Below are positions 34,422-42,955 of a stretch of 64,000 bases of DNA, piece after piece; positions within the stretch are counted from its first letter, which is position 1, and each line of letters starts with the position of its first letter. A program made the translations under genes and the position numbers. The notes beneath the pieces were generated by a model. It was not told where the DNA came from. It was given only the letters and a program-made list of their open reading frames with translations, and made no database searches. This DNA comes from Competibacter_A sp002352125 (GTDB lineage: Bacteria; Pseudomonadota; Gammaproteobacteria; Competibacterales; Competibacteraceae), in the NCBI GenBank assembly GCA_035441325.1, contig DAOROA010000016.1:1-64000 (forward strand), given 5' to 3'.

Positions 34422-35192
34422 ATGAAAGCCGTCATCCTAGCTGGTGGTCTTGGCACCCGCCTCAGTGAAGAAACCGTATTAAAACCAAAGCCAATGGTGG
34501 AAATCGGCGGGCGGCCGATCCTCTGGCACATCATGAAGATTTATTCGGCCCACGGAATCAACGAGTTTATCGTTTGCTGTGGCTACAAAGGCTATTTGAT
34601 CAAGGAATATTTCGCCAATTATTTTCTGTACATGTCTGATGTGACCTTCGATATGGCGAACAATCGAATGGCGGTGCATAAGAAGCACGCTGAGCCTTGG
34701 CAGGTGACGTTGGTCGATACGGGCGAGCATACCCTGACAGGCGGGCGATTGCGGCGAGTGCGCCAATATCTTGGCGACGAGGATTTCTGCTTTACCTATG
34801 GCGATGGGGTCAGCGACGTGGATATTTCCGCCCTGATCACATTTCACAAGGCGCAAGGCCGTTTAGCGACTTTAACTGCCGTACAACCACCGGGACGTTA
34901 CGGAGCTTTGCAATTGCAAGGGGAATGGGTTAGCGGTTTTCAGGAAAAACCACAGGGTGATGGAGGTTGGATCAACGGCGGATTTTTTGTGCTCTCGCCC
35001 GAGGTCATCGACTACATTCCGGGCGATGCCAGCAGTTGGGAAGATGGCCCTTTGGAAAGCTTGGCACGGATAGAACAACTATCGGCTTATTTGCATCACG
35101 GTTTCTGGTTGCCGATGGACACGCTGCGCGATAAGCATCGGCTTGAGGAATGGTGGGCAAGCGGCCAAGCGCCTTGGAAGGTATGGGAGTAA
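34422..35192 (+). CDS. rfbF: Glucose-1-phosphate cytidylyltransferase
   Basis: The enzyme makes CDP-glucose from glucose 1-phosphate and CTP, the entry step to CDP-6-deoxyhexoses. The nucleotidyltransferase motif MKAVILAGGLGTRLSEETVL and the substrate loop KPKPMVEIGGRPILWHIMK are typical of RfbF. I chose the ATG at 34422 (256 aa, the family length), with AGAG 9 nt upstream; an ATG two codons earlier is possible. It heads an operon with rfbG. Confidence 0.94.
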   Translation: MKAVILAGGLGTRLSEETVLKPKPMVEIGGRPILWHIMKIYSAHGINEFIVCCGYKGYLIKEYFANYFLYMSDVTFDMANNRMAVHKKHAEPWQVTLVDTGEHTLTGGRLRRVRQYLGDEDFCFTYGDGVSDVDISALITFHKAQGRLATLTAVQPPGRYGALQLQGEWVSGFQEKPQGDGGWINGGFFVLSPEVIDYIPGDASSWEDGPLESLARIEQLSAYLHHGFWLPMDTLRDKHRLEEWWASGQAPWKVWE

Positions 35193-35197
35193 TTTCG

Positions 35198-36256
35198 ATG
35201 TTCTGGGCCGGCCGAAAAGTGTTCGTTACGGGTCACACCGGTTTCAAGGGTGGCTGGCTGTGCCTGTGGTTGCAACGCTTGGGGGCGGACGTGACTGGCT
35301 ACGCCTTGGAACCGCCGACCGAACCGAATTTGTTCGAATCTGCGCGAGTAGGCGAAGGGATGCGCTCCATTTCAGGTGATGTGCGCGATTTCGACGCGCT
35401 GTGGGCGGCGATGCGGGAATACCAACCGGAGGTGGTTTTTCACTTAGCGGCGCAACCGCTGGTAGTGCCAGCCTATCGGCAGCCGCTCGAAACCTACGCC
35501 ATCAACGTGCTGGGTACGGTGCATTTGCTGGAAGCGGTGCGACGCACCGCCGGCGTTTGCGCGGTGGTGAACGTCACCAGCGACAAGTGCTACGAAAACC
35601 GGGAATGGCTGCGCGGTTACCAGGAAGACGAGCCGATGGGTGGCTACGATCCCTACAGTAGCAGCAAGGGTTGCGCGGAATTGGTGACGACAGCTTATCG
35701 GCGTTCCTTTTTCGCGCAGACACCAGAGCGATCTGGCGTTGCTTTGGCATCGGCGCGGGCCGGTAATGTGATCGGCGGTGGCGACTGGGCAGAAAATCGC
35801 TTGGTGCCGGATGTAATTCGGTCTTTCTTGGCGCGTCAACCGGTGGCAATTCGACATCCTGACGCTATCCGGCCTTGGCAACATGTATTGGAGCCGTTGA
35901 GCGGTTATCTGAAGTTGGCGGAACGGTTGTGGCAAGACGGCTTGGCCTTTGCCGAAGGTTGGAATTTTGGCCCGCACGAGGATGATGCCCGGCCGGTACA
36001 TTGGCTGGTAGAACGGTTGGCGACGCTTTGGGGCGAAGGCGCGCGTTGGCATCATGACGGCAATTCGCATCCACACGAAGCGCACTATCTGAAACTGAAT
36101 TGTGCCAAAGCAGCAGCGAAACTGGGTTGGCGACCGCGCTGGTCGCTGGAACGGGCACTAACTGAAACGGTGTCCTGGTATCAGGCAGCCTACACCGGCA
36201 TGGATATGCATGCGTTTAGCTTGGCGCAACTCGAACGTTTCACGGACAACCGATGA
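35198..36256 (+). CDS. rfbG: CDP-glucose 4,6-dehydratase
   Basis: The enzyme turns CDP-glucose into CDP-4-keto-6-deoxyglucose. It is an extended SDR with the NAD motif TGHTGFKGGWL (the RfbG-specific FKG), AAQPLVVPAYRQPLETYAIN, and the catalytic YxxxK as YSSSKGCAE. The ATG at 35198 has GGGAG about 8 nt upstream and gives 352 aa. Its stop overlaps the next start by 4 nt. Confidence 0.95.
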   Translation: MFWAGRKVFVTGHTGFKGGWLCLWLQRLGADVTGYALEPPTEPNLFESARVGEGMRSISGDVRDFDALWAAMREYQPEVVFHLAAQPLVVPAYRQPLETYAINVLGTVHLLEAVRRTAGVCAVVNVTSDKCYENREWLRGYQEDEPMGGYDPYSSSKGCAELVTTAYRRSFFAQTPERSGVALASARAGNVIGGGDWAENRLVPDVIRSFLARQPVAIRHPDAIRPWQHVLEPLSGYLKLAERLWQDGLAFAEGWNFGPHEDDARPVHWLVERLATLWGEGARWHHDGNSHPHEAHYLKLNCAKAAAKLGWRPRWSLERALTETVSWYQAAYTGMDMHAFSLAQLERFTDNR

Positions 36257-36816
36257 ACATCGTGCATACCGCAATCCCAGGTGTGGAAATTGTGGAAACC
36301 GCACCTTTTATTGATCATCGTGGTGCTTTCTTCCGCTTATTCTGTGCACAGGAATTATCCGAAATACTGGGCGAGCGGCATATCGCGCAGATCAATTATT
36401 CGCGCACGGAAACGGTCGGTGCAATCCGTGGCCTGCACTATCAGCATCCACCCTGCGCCGAAATCAAACTGGTCCGTTGCCTGTCTGGCCGCATATTCGA
36501 CGTGGCGCTCGATTTGAGAAAAGAATCACCCACTTTTCTTAAGTGGCACGCTGAAGAGTTGACACCAGGAAATGCTTGGATGCTGGTTATTCCAGAAGGT
36601 TGCGCGCATGGATTTCAGGCGCTGCAAGCCAATAGCGAAATTCTTTATCTGGTAACAGCGGCTTATGCTCCAGCAATGGAGGCGGGCGTAAGATTCGACG
36701 ATCCAGCTTGTTCGATTTCTTGGCCTTTACCAGTCGCAGATTTGTCGGAAAAGGATGCCAATCATCCGCTGTTGGATAATTCATTTTCTGGTATTCCGCT
36801 GGTTGGTTCATTATGA
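36253..36816 (+). CDS. RmlC-like sugar-nucleotide 3,5-epimerase
   Basis: This is a cupin epimerase of the dTDP-4-dehydrorhamnose 3,5-epimerase family. It has DHRGAFFRLF, the catalytic-His region GAIRGLHYQ and the PEGCAHGFQAL loop. Since it follows rfbF and rfbG with a 4-nt overlap, its substrate is probably a CDP-4-keto-6-deoxyhexose rather than a dTDP sugar (inference). The length of 187 aa is normal. Confidence 0.88.
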   Translation: MNIVHTAIPGVEIVETAPFIDHRGAFFRLFCAQELSEILGERHIAQINYSRTETVGAIRGLHYQHPPCAEIKLVRCLSGRIFDVALDLRKESPTFLKWHAEELTPGNAWMLVIPEGCAHGFQALQANSEILYLVTAAYAPAMEAGVRFDDPACSISWPLPVADLSEKDANHPLLDNSFSGIPLVGSL

Positions 36817-37691
36817 AAATATTGGTTACTGGCGCGACGGGATTCGTAGGAAGACATGTGATCTCCGAGCTTTGTGCGCGCGGTCATGAGGTTGTTGCAA
36901 GCGCACGAAGCCAGAAAAAAGCAATGGAAATGCCATGGTATCGTAACGTGAATTTCATCCCTTGTGATTTACATGATCTAACGATTGATCCAGTGGCGTT
37001 ACTGGGAGTACCTGAAGCTATGATGCATTTGGCGTGGCCAGGTTTGCCTCACTATAAAGATCGGGTTCACTTTGAAGTAAATTTGCCGATGGATTATCGC
37101 TTTATTAAAAGTATGGTATTAGCTGGAACCCAGCAAGTTTTAGTCACTGGAACCTGTTTTGAATATGGTATGCAAAGCGGTTCTCTCGCTGAAGATGTGC
37201 CAACCTTACCTAATATAGCCTATGGGATTGCGAAGGATACTTTGCGAAAATTTTTGCAAATTTTGCAAGAAGAATGTCATTTTATTTTGCAATGGGCGAG
37301 GCTATTTTACATGTATGGGCATGGACAAAATAAAAACAGCCTGCTTGCACAATTAGATTGCTCCATTAAAGACGGCGCGGAAGTTTTCAATATGTCTGGT
37401 GGCGAACAATTACGGGATTATTTGCCAGTTGAAGAAGTTGCGCGTCGTTTAGTGATGCTCATCGAGCAACCGTTATGCGCTGGTGTCATCAATTGTTGCA
37501 GCGGCCAACCTATATCTGTTCGACGCCTTGTTGAACAGAAAATTTCTGAGCGGGATGCGAAAATTCGGCTTAATACTGGGTATTACTCCTACCCCGATCA
37601 CGAGCCGATGGCTTTTTGGGGAAATGAAAATAAATTTTTATCACACTTTGGCACTGGTTTAAAGCACGATCAATCCAAAGTGGTGTCCTAA
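36813..37691 (+). CDS. SDR-family sugar-nucleotide reductase/epimerase
   Basis: An extended SDR of 292 aa with the cofactor motif GATGFVGRHV and the catalytic YxxxK as YGIAKDTLRKF. As the fourth gene of the CDP-sugar set (4-nt overlap with the epimerase), it most likely reduces the C4 ketone of the CDP-deoxysugar. Base composition is clearly more AT-rich than rfbF/rfbG, which points to a different origin. Confidence 0.85.
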   Translation: MKILVTGATGFVGRHVISELCARGHEVVASARSQKKAMEMPWYRNVNFIPCDLHDLTIDPVALLGVPEAMMHLAWPGLPHYKDRVHFEVNLPMDYRFIKSMVLAGTQQVLVTGTCFEYGMQSGSLAEDVPTLPNIAYGIAKDTLRKFLQILQEECHFILQWARLFYMYGHGQNKNSLLAQLDCSIKDGAEVFNMSGGEQLRDYLPVEEVARRLVMLIEQPLCAGVINCCSGQPISVRRLVEQKISERDAKIRLNTGYYSYPDHEPMAFWGNENKFLSHFGTGLKHDQSKVVS

Positions 37692-37723
37692 AAAGTTGAA
37701 CCCATTTTTCAAGAGATACGACC

Positions 37724-39007
37724 ATGCAAAATGACAACATACCCGATCCAAAAGAACTGCAATGCCGAATCGGCAATCGGCGCCTTTTCATTTGGGGAGC
37801 GCGTCATGATGGTTATGCCGCCTATCAAGTTTTACAGCGACATCATATCAATACCTATAGCTTTATTGATAGTAGTCTTTCATTGGTCGGGAGCAGAGTT
37901 TTTGGTCTTGATGTATTATTGCCGGCCGATTTTTTCAGCCACTACTCGGCAAAAGATGCCTTTATCGTAATTGCATCTGGGTTTCATGCTGATGAAATAT
38001 CAGGTGATTGTAAAAAATATGGTTTTATCCAAAATCAGGATTTTGTTATTCAAGGCGAGCTGCGGCGATTTAACTATCAAATCGACATTGCAGGTAGTTG
38101 CAACTTGAAGTGTATATCATGCCCCCGTGGTAATTTTGACGAACATCGCACCAAGGGATTCATGACTGCTGCTACATATCGCAAGCTGATTGAGAAGATT
38201 ATTCACGAGGATCCTTACACAGGTATTATAACGCTTTACAATTGGGGTGAGCCTTTGCTCAATCGGCAATTACCGGAAATCATTCATATTACTAATGAGT
38301 ATAATTTATTGTCCGCTGTCTCCAGCAATTTGAGTTTCAAACTGGATTTTGAAGCTGTCGTTGCAGCGCGACCGACTTGGTTTCGTATTTCTACTTCTGG
38401 ATGGGGGCCGAGCTATGAATTAACCCATACAGGTGGTAAATGGGATCTACATTATAGCAATGTTCATCGGCTTGCTGAATATCGTGATCGTCATCATCCG
38501 GAAATGATGGTAGAAGTTTTTTATCATATCTACAACCATAATCGGGACGACTATCTGAAATGGCAAGAGCTCTGTGATCAATTAGGATTTGTTCTCCGAT
38601 ATCGTCATGCTGCACTCGCTCCTCTCGATAATATCGAGGCGATTATCGAAGGGCGCCCTATTAATGATCGGGTGCGTAAGACTATGGATTTCCAATTTCT
38701 TCAAGTGGCCGATGTGATGAAAAAAGCCTACGAAGAAAGGCATCGCCCCTGTTACTATGAACGCCATTTATGGATTACGTGGGATTTGCGCATTGCCCAA
38801 TGCATGGAGTGGTATCGTCCCGATCTCAATCTGCTGGAAGGCAGTTTCTTGGATGTTTCTGCCGATGACATCATTCGAGCGAGGGAGAATAGTGCATTCT
38901 GTGATAGCTGCAAATCGCGTGGCATTCATCGCTGTTTTGTCGTGTATAGCGATGAAAAGCTGATCGAAGAAAAAATGAGCATCGTAATTCCGAAGATGGT
39001 GGCCTAA
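37724..39007 (+). CDS. Radical SAM/SPASM-like protein, tandem copy 1
   Basis: I know no exact function. Residues about 18-110 form a Rossmann-like domain (RLFIWGARHDGYAAYQVL, then SFIDSSLSLVGSRVFG). The radical SAM domain follows with Cys126, Cys130 and Cys133 (CNLKCISC) and LYNWGEPLLNRQLPEII in place of the usual GGEP motif. A C-terminal SPASM-like set (WITWDLRIAQC, FCDSCKSRGIHRC) may bind a second iron-sulfur cluster. It is the first of three paralogues in a row; copy 2 starts 1 nt after its stop. Action on a sugar or peptide in the island pathway is inference. Confidence 0.85.
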   Translation: MQNDNIPDPKELQCRIGNRRLFIWGARHDGYAAYQVLQRHHINTYSFIDSSLSLVGSRVFGLDVLLPADFFSHYSAKDAFIVIASGFHADEISGDCKKYGFIQNQDFVIQGELRRFNYQIDIAGSCNLKCISCPRGNFDEHRTKGFMTAATYRKLIEKIIHEDPYTGIITLYNWGEPLLNRQLPEIIHITNEYNLLSAVSSNLSFKLDFEAVVAARPTWFRISTSGWGPSYELTHTGGKWDLHYSNVHRLAEYRDRHHPEMMVEVFYHIYNHNRDDYLKWQELCDQLGFVLRYRHAALAPLDNIEAIIEGRPINDRVRKTMDFQFLQVADVMKKAYEERHRPCYYERHLWITWDLRIAQCMEWYRPDLNLLEGSFLDVSADDIIRARENSAFCDSCKSRGIHRCFVVYSDEKLIEEKMSIVIPKMVA

Positions 39008-39008
39008 T

Positions 39009-40280
39009 ATGGAAATTGGTCACGAGCAACTTTTGGATAAGATTAATGGGCGTCCCGTTTATATTTGGGGCGCGATGATTGTTGGCCAAGGGATATGCCG
39101 GGCTTTCGAGCGACACGCAATTGCCGTGCAAGGCTTTCTCGACTCTAGCCCTAGCATGCAAGGAACCCGAGCACTTGGCTATCCAATTCTCCCGCCAGAG
39201 CCAATCTTGGCGGCGGCTAAAGAGGGTCAAGCCTATATTGTGATTGGCTCCGGACATCATGATCGAGCTATTGAAGATATTTGCCTTGCCAATAGTCTTG
39301 CCCATCACACACATTATCTACCATCACGGGAATTGAATGATGTCGATCCAAGCGTGGATATTTCTGGAACCTGCAACCTGCGCTGTGTTTCCTGTCCACA
39401 AGGTAATATCGATGATCATCCGCCTATAGGATTTATAAGTGCCTTAGATTACCAGAAAATTTTAGACAAATTACTACGGGAAATACCTTTCCTCGGTAGC
39501 ATTCAACTTTACGCTTGGGGCGAGCCACTGCTCAACAAGCAATTGCCAGAAATCATTGGCCACACTCGCGCAGCCAAGGTGCTGACGGCTATATCGACCA
39601 ATTTGAAACTGGAGCGAGGGCTGCAGGAAACCGTGATGGCCAAACCCGACTGGGTAAAGGTTTCCGCATCTGGTTTCGGTCCAGCTTATGAAATCGGTCA
39701 CACTGGCGGTAAATGGCAGCGGTTCCTTGCCAATCTTCATCGGTTGGCGGAATTACGGGATCAATACCATCCCGATATGCAGATCATCCTCAACTATCAT
39801 CTCTACAAACATAGTGTGGGTGACAGCTACCGTGCTATGCGCGAGCTTTGCCAACAGTTGGGGTTCATTTTTCGACCCAATATGGCATATCTATACTCCC
39901 TCGACAATGTCCTCGATTATGTAGAAGGTCGGCCGCTTTCAGCGGAAGCGCATAAAACCCTCGATCTTCTTCTCATGGATATTGACGAAGGGTTGGCCCG
40001 TGCTAAAGGTCGTCAACAGTTATCGTGTCCGGAAGAGCGTTGCCTGCCGATCAACTGGGATCGACGAGTGCGTTTCTGCGGCGTCTATTTTAAGCCATTT
40101 ATTGCGGATGATTTTTTGAAAATCCCACTGTCGGAAATTTTAGCCCGACGCCGAAATAGTCAATTCTGTAGTCGCTGCATGAGCCACGGACTCCATCATT
40201 ATACCGGCGTTTATTTGGAAGAGCGCATTTTGGATAACGGTGAGCCTGAAAGCCAACAGCATGAAAGAGAGATCAATTGA
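39009..40280 (+). CDS. Radical SAM/SPASM-like protein, tandem copy 2
   Basis: Same architecture as copy 1, 423 aa: Rossmann-like part (VYIWGAMIVGQGICRAF, then GFLDSSPSMQGTRALG), radical SAM cluster Cys122/Cys126/Cys129 (CNLRCVSC), LYAWGEPLLNKQLPEII, HTGGKW, and the C-terminal PINWDRRVRFC with FCSRCMSHGLHHY. One expected C-terminal Cys is replaced here by Tyr, so its auxiliary cluster may differ from copies 1 and 3. The TGA overlaps the next ATG by 1 nt. Confidence 0.85.
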   Translation: MEIGHEQLLDKINGRPVYIWGAMIVGQGICRAFERHAIAVQGFLDSSPSMQGTRALGYPILPPEPILAAAKEGQAYIVIGSGHHDRAIEDICLANSLAHHTHYLPSRELNDVDPSVDISGTCNLRCVSCPQGNIDDHPPIGFISALDYQKILDKLLREIPFLGSIQLYAWGEPLLNKQLPEIIGHTRAAKVLTAISTNLKLERGLQETVMAKPDWVKVSASGFGPAYEIGHTGGKWQRFLANLHRLAELRDQYHPDMQIILNYHLYKHSVGDSYRAMRELCQQLGFIFRPNMAYLYSLDNVLDYVEGRPLSAEAHKTLDLLLMDIDEGLARAKGRQQLSCPEERCLPINWDRRVRFCGVYFKPFIADDFLKIPLSEILARRRNSQFCSRCMSHGLHHYTGVYLEERILDNGEPESQQHEREIN

Positions 40281-41551
40281 TGGCGAACATCGACAATACG
40301 CTTCACTTACTCCAGCAAAGCGCAAATTCTCGCAATACTTGGATATGGGGAGCTGGAAATCAAGGACGTGGTCTATGCCAGATTTTGCACTCACATCAAG
40401 TTCCTCTTGCAGGCTTTATCGACCGTGCCGCCAAGGAGGATAGCGAACAATTGATGGGCTTGCCGGTACAGACGCCTGCCATCATAAACACAGCGGATTT
40501 CAAAGAAAAAAACTTTGTTATCATCGCTTCATATTTCTTCGAAGCGGAGATTGCAAATGAATTGAAGTTGGCTGGCCTATCGGAACAACAGGATTTTTTA
40601 AGCTATACTCAACTTAAGCCTAATGATTATTCAATTGATGTTTCCGGTACCTGCAACCTGAAATGTATTTCCTGCCCTCGTGCCACCCGCTCTCCATCTG
40701 AGCGTAAACTGGGCTTCATGCCATTGGAGACTTTTCGGCGCATTCTCGATAAAATTGTGACAGAAAGCCCGTTTGTCGGTAATGTTCAGCTTTATCAGTG
40801 GGGTGAGCCAACCCTGCATCCACAATTGCCTGAAATGATCTCCTATGCCCACGAAAAAGGGGTTCGTTGTGCAATTTCCAGCAATTTGAATGTAAAAGTA
40901 GATTATGCTCGTATCATGGCGGCGAAGCCGGAATGGCTTCGTATTTCGGCCTCTGGTTGGGGAAAAGATTATGAAGTGACCCATACGAAGGGGCGTTGGC
41001 CGGTTTTCTTGAAAAATTTGCGAGAAATTTCGCGGCTTCGCCAGGAATACTATCCAGAAATGAAGGTGGAGGTTTATTACCATCTTTACAAGCATAGCGT
41101 GGGTGATGGACTCACACGCTTTCGCTTTTTGTGCGATGAACTGGGTTTTTCCCTGCATCCCATCTATGCTTATCTGGTATCACTGGATGACGTGCTGGCT
41201 TACTGCGAGGGTAGTCCTTTACCTGAACCTGCCCGCAAAGCAGCCAATTTGTTGCTGCTCGATCTCGACAAAGGTATCGAGATCGCCCGCCGCTATGCTC
41301 ACCTGCCCTGCGATGCGCTGCGCTGTATTAATATCAATTGGGATGCTTCGGTCAGCAATTGCATGATGTACTACTATCCGGAAGCCAACGTTGTCGCATC
41401 GAATTATTTGACCACTCCCCTGAGCGAAATTCAAAGTCGGCGTTACGCTTCCGATTTATGCCGGCGTTGTGGAAGTCACGGTATTCATCAATATTGCAGT
41501 TCCTATGCCCGACTTGATACAGGTATTCCCATCATAGCGGAATCCCTATGA
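40280..41551 (+). CDS. Radical SAM/SPASM-like protein, tandem copy 3
   Basis: The third paralogue, 423 aa: Rossmann-like part with a canonical GAGxxG (WIWGAGNQGRGLCQIL, then GFIDRAAKEDSEQLMG), radical SAM cluster Cys125/Cys129/Cys132 (CNLKCISC), LYQWGEPTLHPQLPEMI and the C-terminal NINWDASVSNC with LCRRCGSHGIHQYC. I use the ATG at 40280 (TGATG junction) rather than the TTG one codon before. Its stop overlaps the next gene by 4 nt, so the three copies and the GT4 gene are one translation chain. Confidence 0.85.
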   Translation: MANIDNTLHLLQQSANSRNTWIWGAGNQGRGLCQILHSHQVPLAGFIDRAAKEDSEQLMGLPVQTPAIINTADFKEKNFVIIASYFFEAEIANELKLAGLSEQQDFLSYTQLKPNDYSIDVSGTCNLKCISCPRATRSPSERKLGFMPLETFRRILDKIVTESPFVGNVQLYQWGEPTLHPQLPEMISYAHEKGVRCAISSNLNVKVDYARIMAAKPEWLRISASGWGKDYEVTHTKGRWPVFLKNLREISRLRQEYYPEMKVEVYYHLYKHSVGDGLTRFRFLCDELGFSLHPIYAYLVSLDDVLAYCEGSPLPEPARKAANLLLLDLDKGIEIARRYAHLPCDALRCININWDASVSNCMMYYYPEANVVASNYLTTPLSEIQSRRYASDLCRRCGSHGIHQYCSSYARLDTGIPIIAESL

Positions 41552-42912
41552 TTCAGAAAACTCCTCGCTCTCCTTGGCGCATTCTTCACCTCGCTCCCCA
41601 TTACGGTGGCGGCGTGGGAACGGTGGTGCGGGCATTGATTGCAGAGAGCCAGAAGCAGACCGGTTTCCAGCACACGCTGGCCTGTCTTGAATATTGCAAT
41701 GATCGGATGAAAGAATGGGCGGCTGGCGAGAATGTCAGGACAGTGGGCGATTTGTGGGGCCAGAACCAACTTGTTCGCGAACTTTTAGCCGACGCCGATA
41801 TCGTCCATTTTCATTGGTGGCAGCATCCTCTGTTGAATGCTCTGATGCACCAACGGGATTTACCACCTTTTCGCTGCGTGCTGTGGAGTCATGTCAACGG
41901 TCATTATCCGCCTCAGAATTTTCCATCGGGATTGGTGGACTATCCTGACGTATTCGTTTTGGCGACTCCTTGGAGCTTGGAAGCGCCGGCCCTGATCGAG
42001 CCGCTGGCCAATGGCAGGGCAGATATTCGCATTATCCAGAGTAGTGCGGGCATACCAATCATCCCCGAAAGCGTTCCGCGAGCGGATGATTCCTTTCGGA
42101 TAGGCTACGTTGGGACCGTCGATGCCGCCAAAATACATACCAATTTTATCCAGCTTTGTTTGGCGGCCGAGTTGCCCGATGCGCGATTCATCGTGGCCGG
42201 TGGCCCCAGTCACGACGTTTTGAGGCGGCAAGTGGCTGCAGTGAGCGCAGCGGATCGTTTCGATATCTTGGGTCCCGTCGATGACGTGCCGCAACTTATG
42301 GCGACACTCGACGTTTTCGGTTATCCCCTCAATGCTCAACATTATGGAACGGGCGAACAGGTATTGCTGGAGGCTATGGCCGCCGGTGCGGTGCCCGTCG
42401 TGCTCGATACGGGTTGCGAGCGCCATATCATTCAGGATGGTCGAACCGGTCTGGTTTGCGCCAATGAGCAAGAGTACGTTGCAGCCTTGCGTCGACTCTA
42501 CGCAGATCGACAATGGTTGGAAACTTTGTCGCGGGAAGCGCGCATTTCGGTTTCGCAGCGATTTTCCATACAGAGTACGGTTATCGCGTGGCACGAGCTT
42601 TATAGGCATGCTAGCAAATTGCCGCGTCGGCCCCATTTTTTTTGCGATGTGAGCGGTCCCACTGGCTTCTCGCCCGCGTTGAATCTGTTGCTGAGCGCTT
42701 GGTGGGGTACAGACGCCGGCAAAGCTCTACATGGCCTGATAACCGATGGACCTTGGGCGTGGGCCGACCAAATCCGACAATTGCCGGTCGCCTGTTTTTC
42801 GAATACTCGTGGTTCACCATTTCATTATCAATATTGTTTTCCCGATGACGCGCAGCTCGCAGGCCTTTGCCACACGATGAGCAAAGTGCTCCATTCCATC
42901 ACGCCGATCTGA
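41548..42912 (+). CDS. GT4-family glycosyltransferase
   Basis: A GT-B fold glycosyltransferase, 454 aa. The N-terminal half has LHLAPHYGGGVGTVVRALI, and the donor domain has IGYVGTVDAAKIHTNFIQLC and the EX7E-like motif GTGEQVLLEAMAAGAVPVVL. It is translationally coupled to radical SAM copy 3, so the radical SAM products and this transferase probably work on the same glycan. No membrane segment is evident. Confidence 0.88.
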   Translation: MIQKTPRSPWRILHLAPHYGGGVGTVVRALIAESQKQTGFQHTLACLEYCNDRMKEWAAGENVRTVGDLWGQNQLVRELLADADIVHFHWWQHPLLNALMHQRDLPPFRCVLWSHVNGHYPPQNFPSGLVDYPDVFVLATPWSLEAPALIEPLANGRADIRIIQSSAGIPIIPESVPRADDSFRIGYVGTVDAAKIHTNFIQLCLAAELPDARFIVAGGPSHDVLRRQVAAVSAADRFDILGPVDDVPQLMATLDVFGYPLNAQHYGTGEQVLLEAMAAGAVPVVLDTGCERHIIQDGRTGLVCANEQEYVAALRRLYADRQWLETLSREARISVSQRFSIQSTVIAWHELYRHASKLPRRPHFFCDVSGPTGFSPALNLLLSAWWGTDAGKALHGLITDGPWAWADQIRQLPVACFSNTRGSPFHYQYCFPDDAQLAGLCHTMSKVLHSITPI

Positions 42913-42955
42913 TATTCCTCATTACCCACATCGACCTTGACCAGACGGAGCCAAT

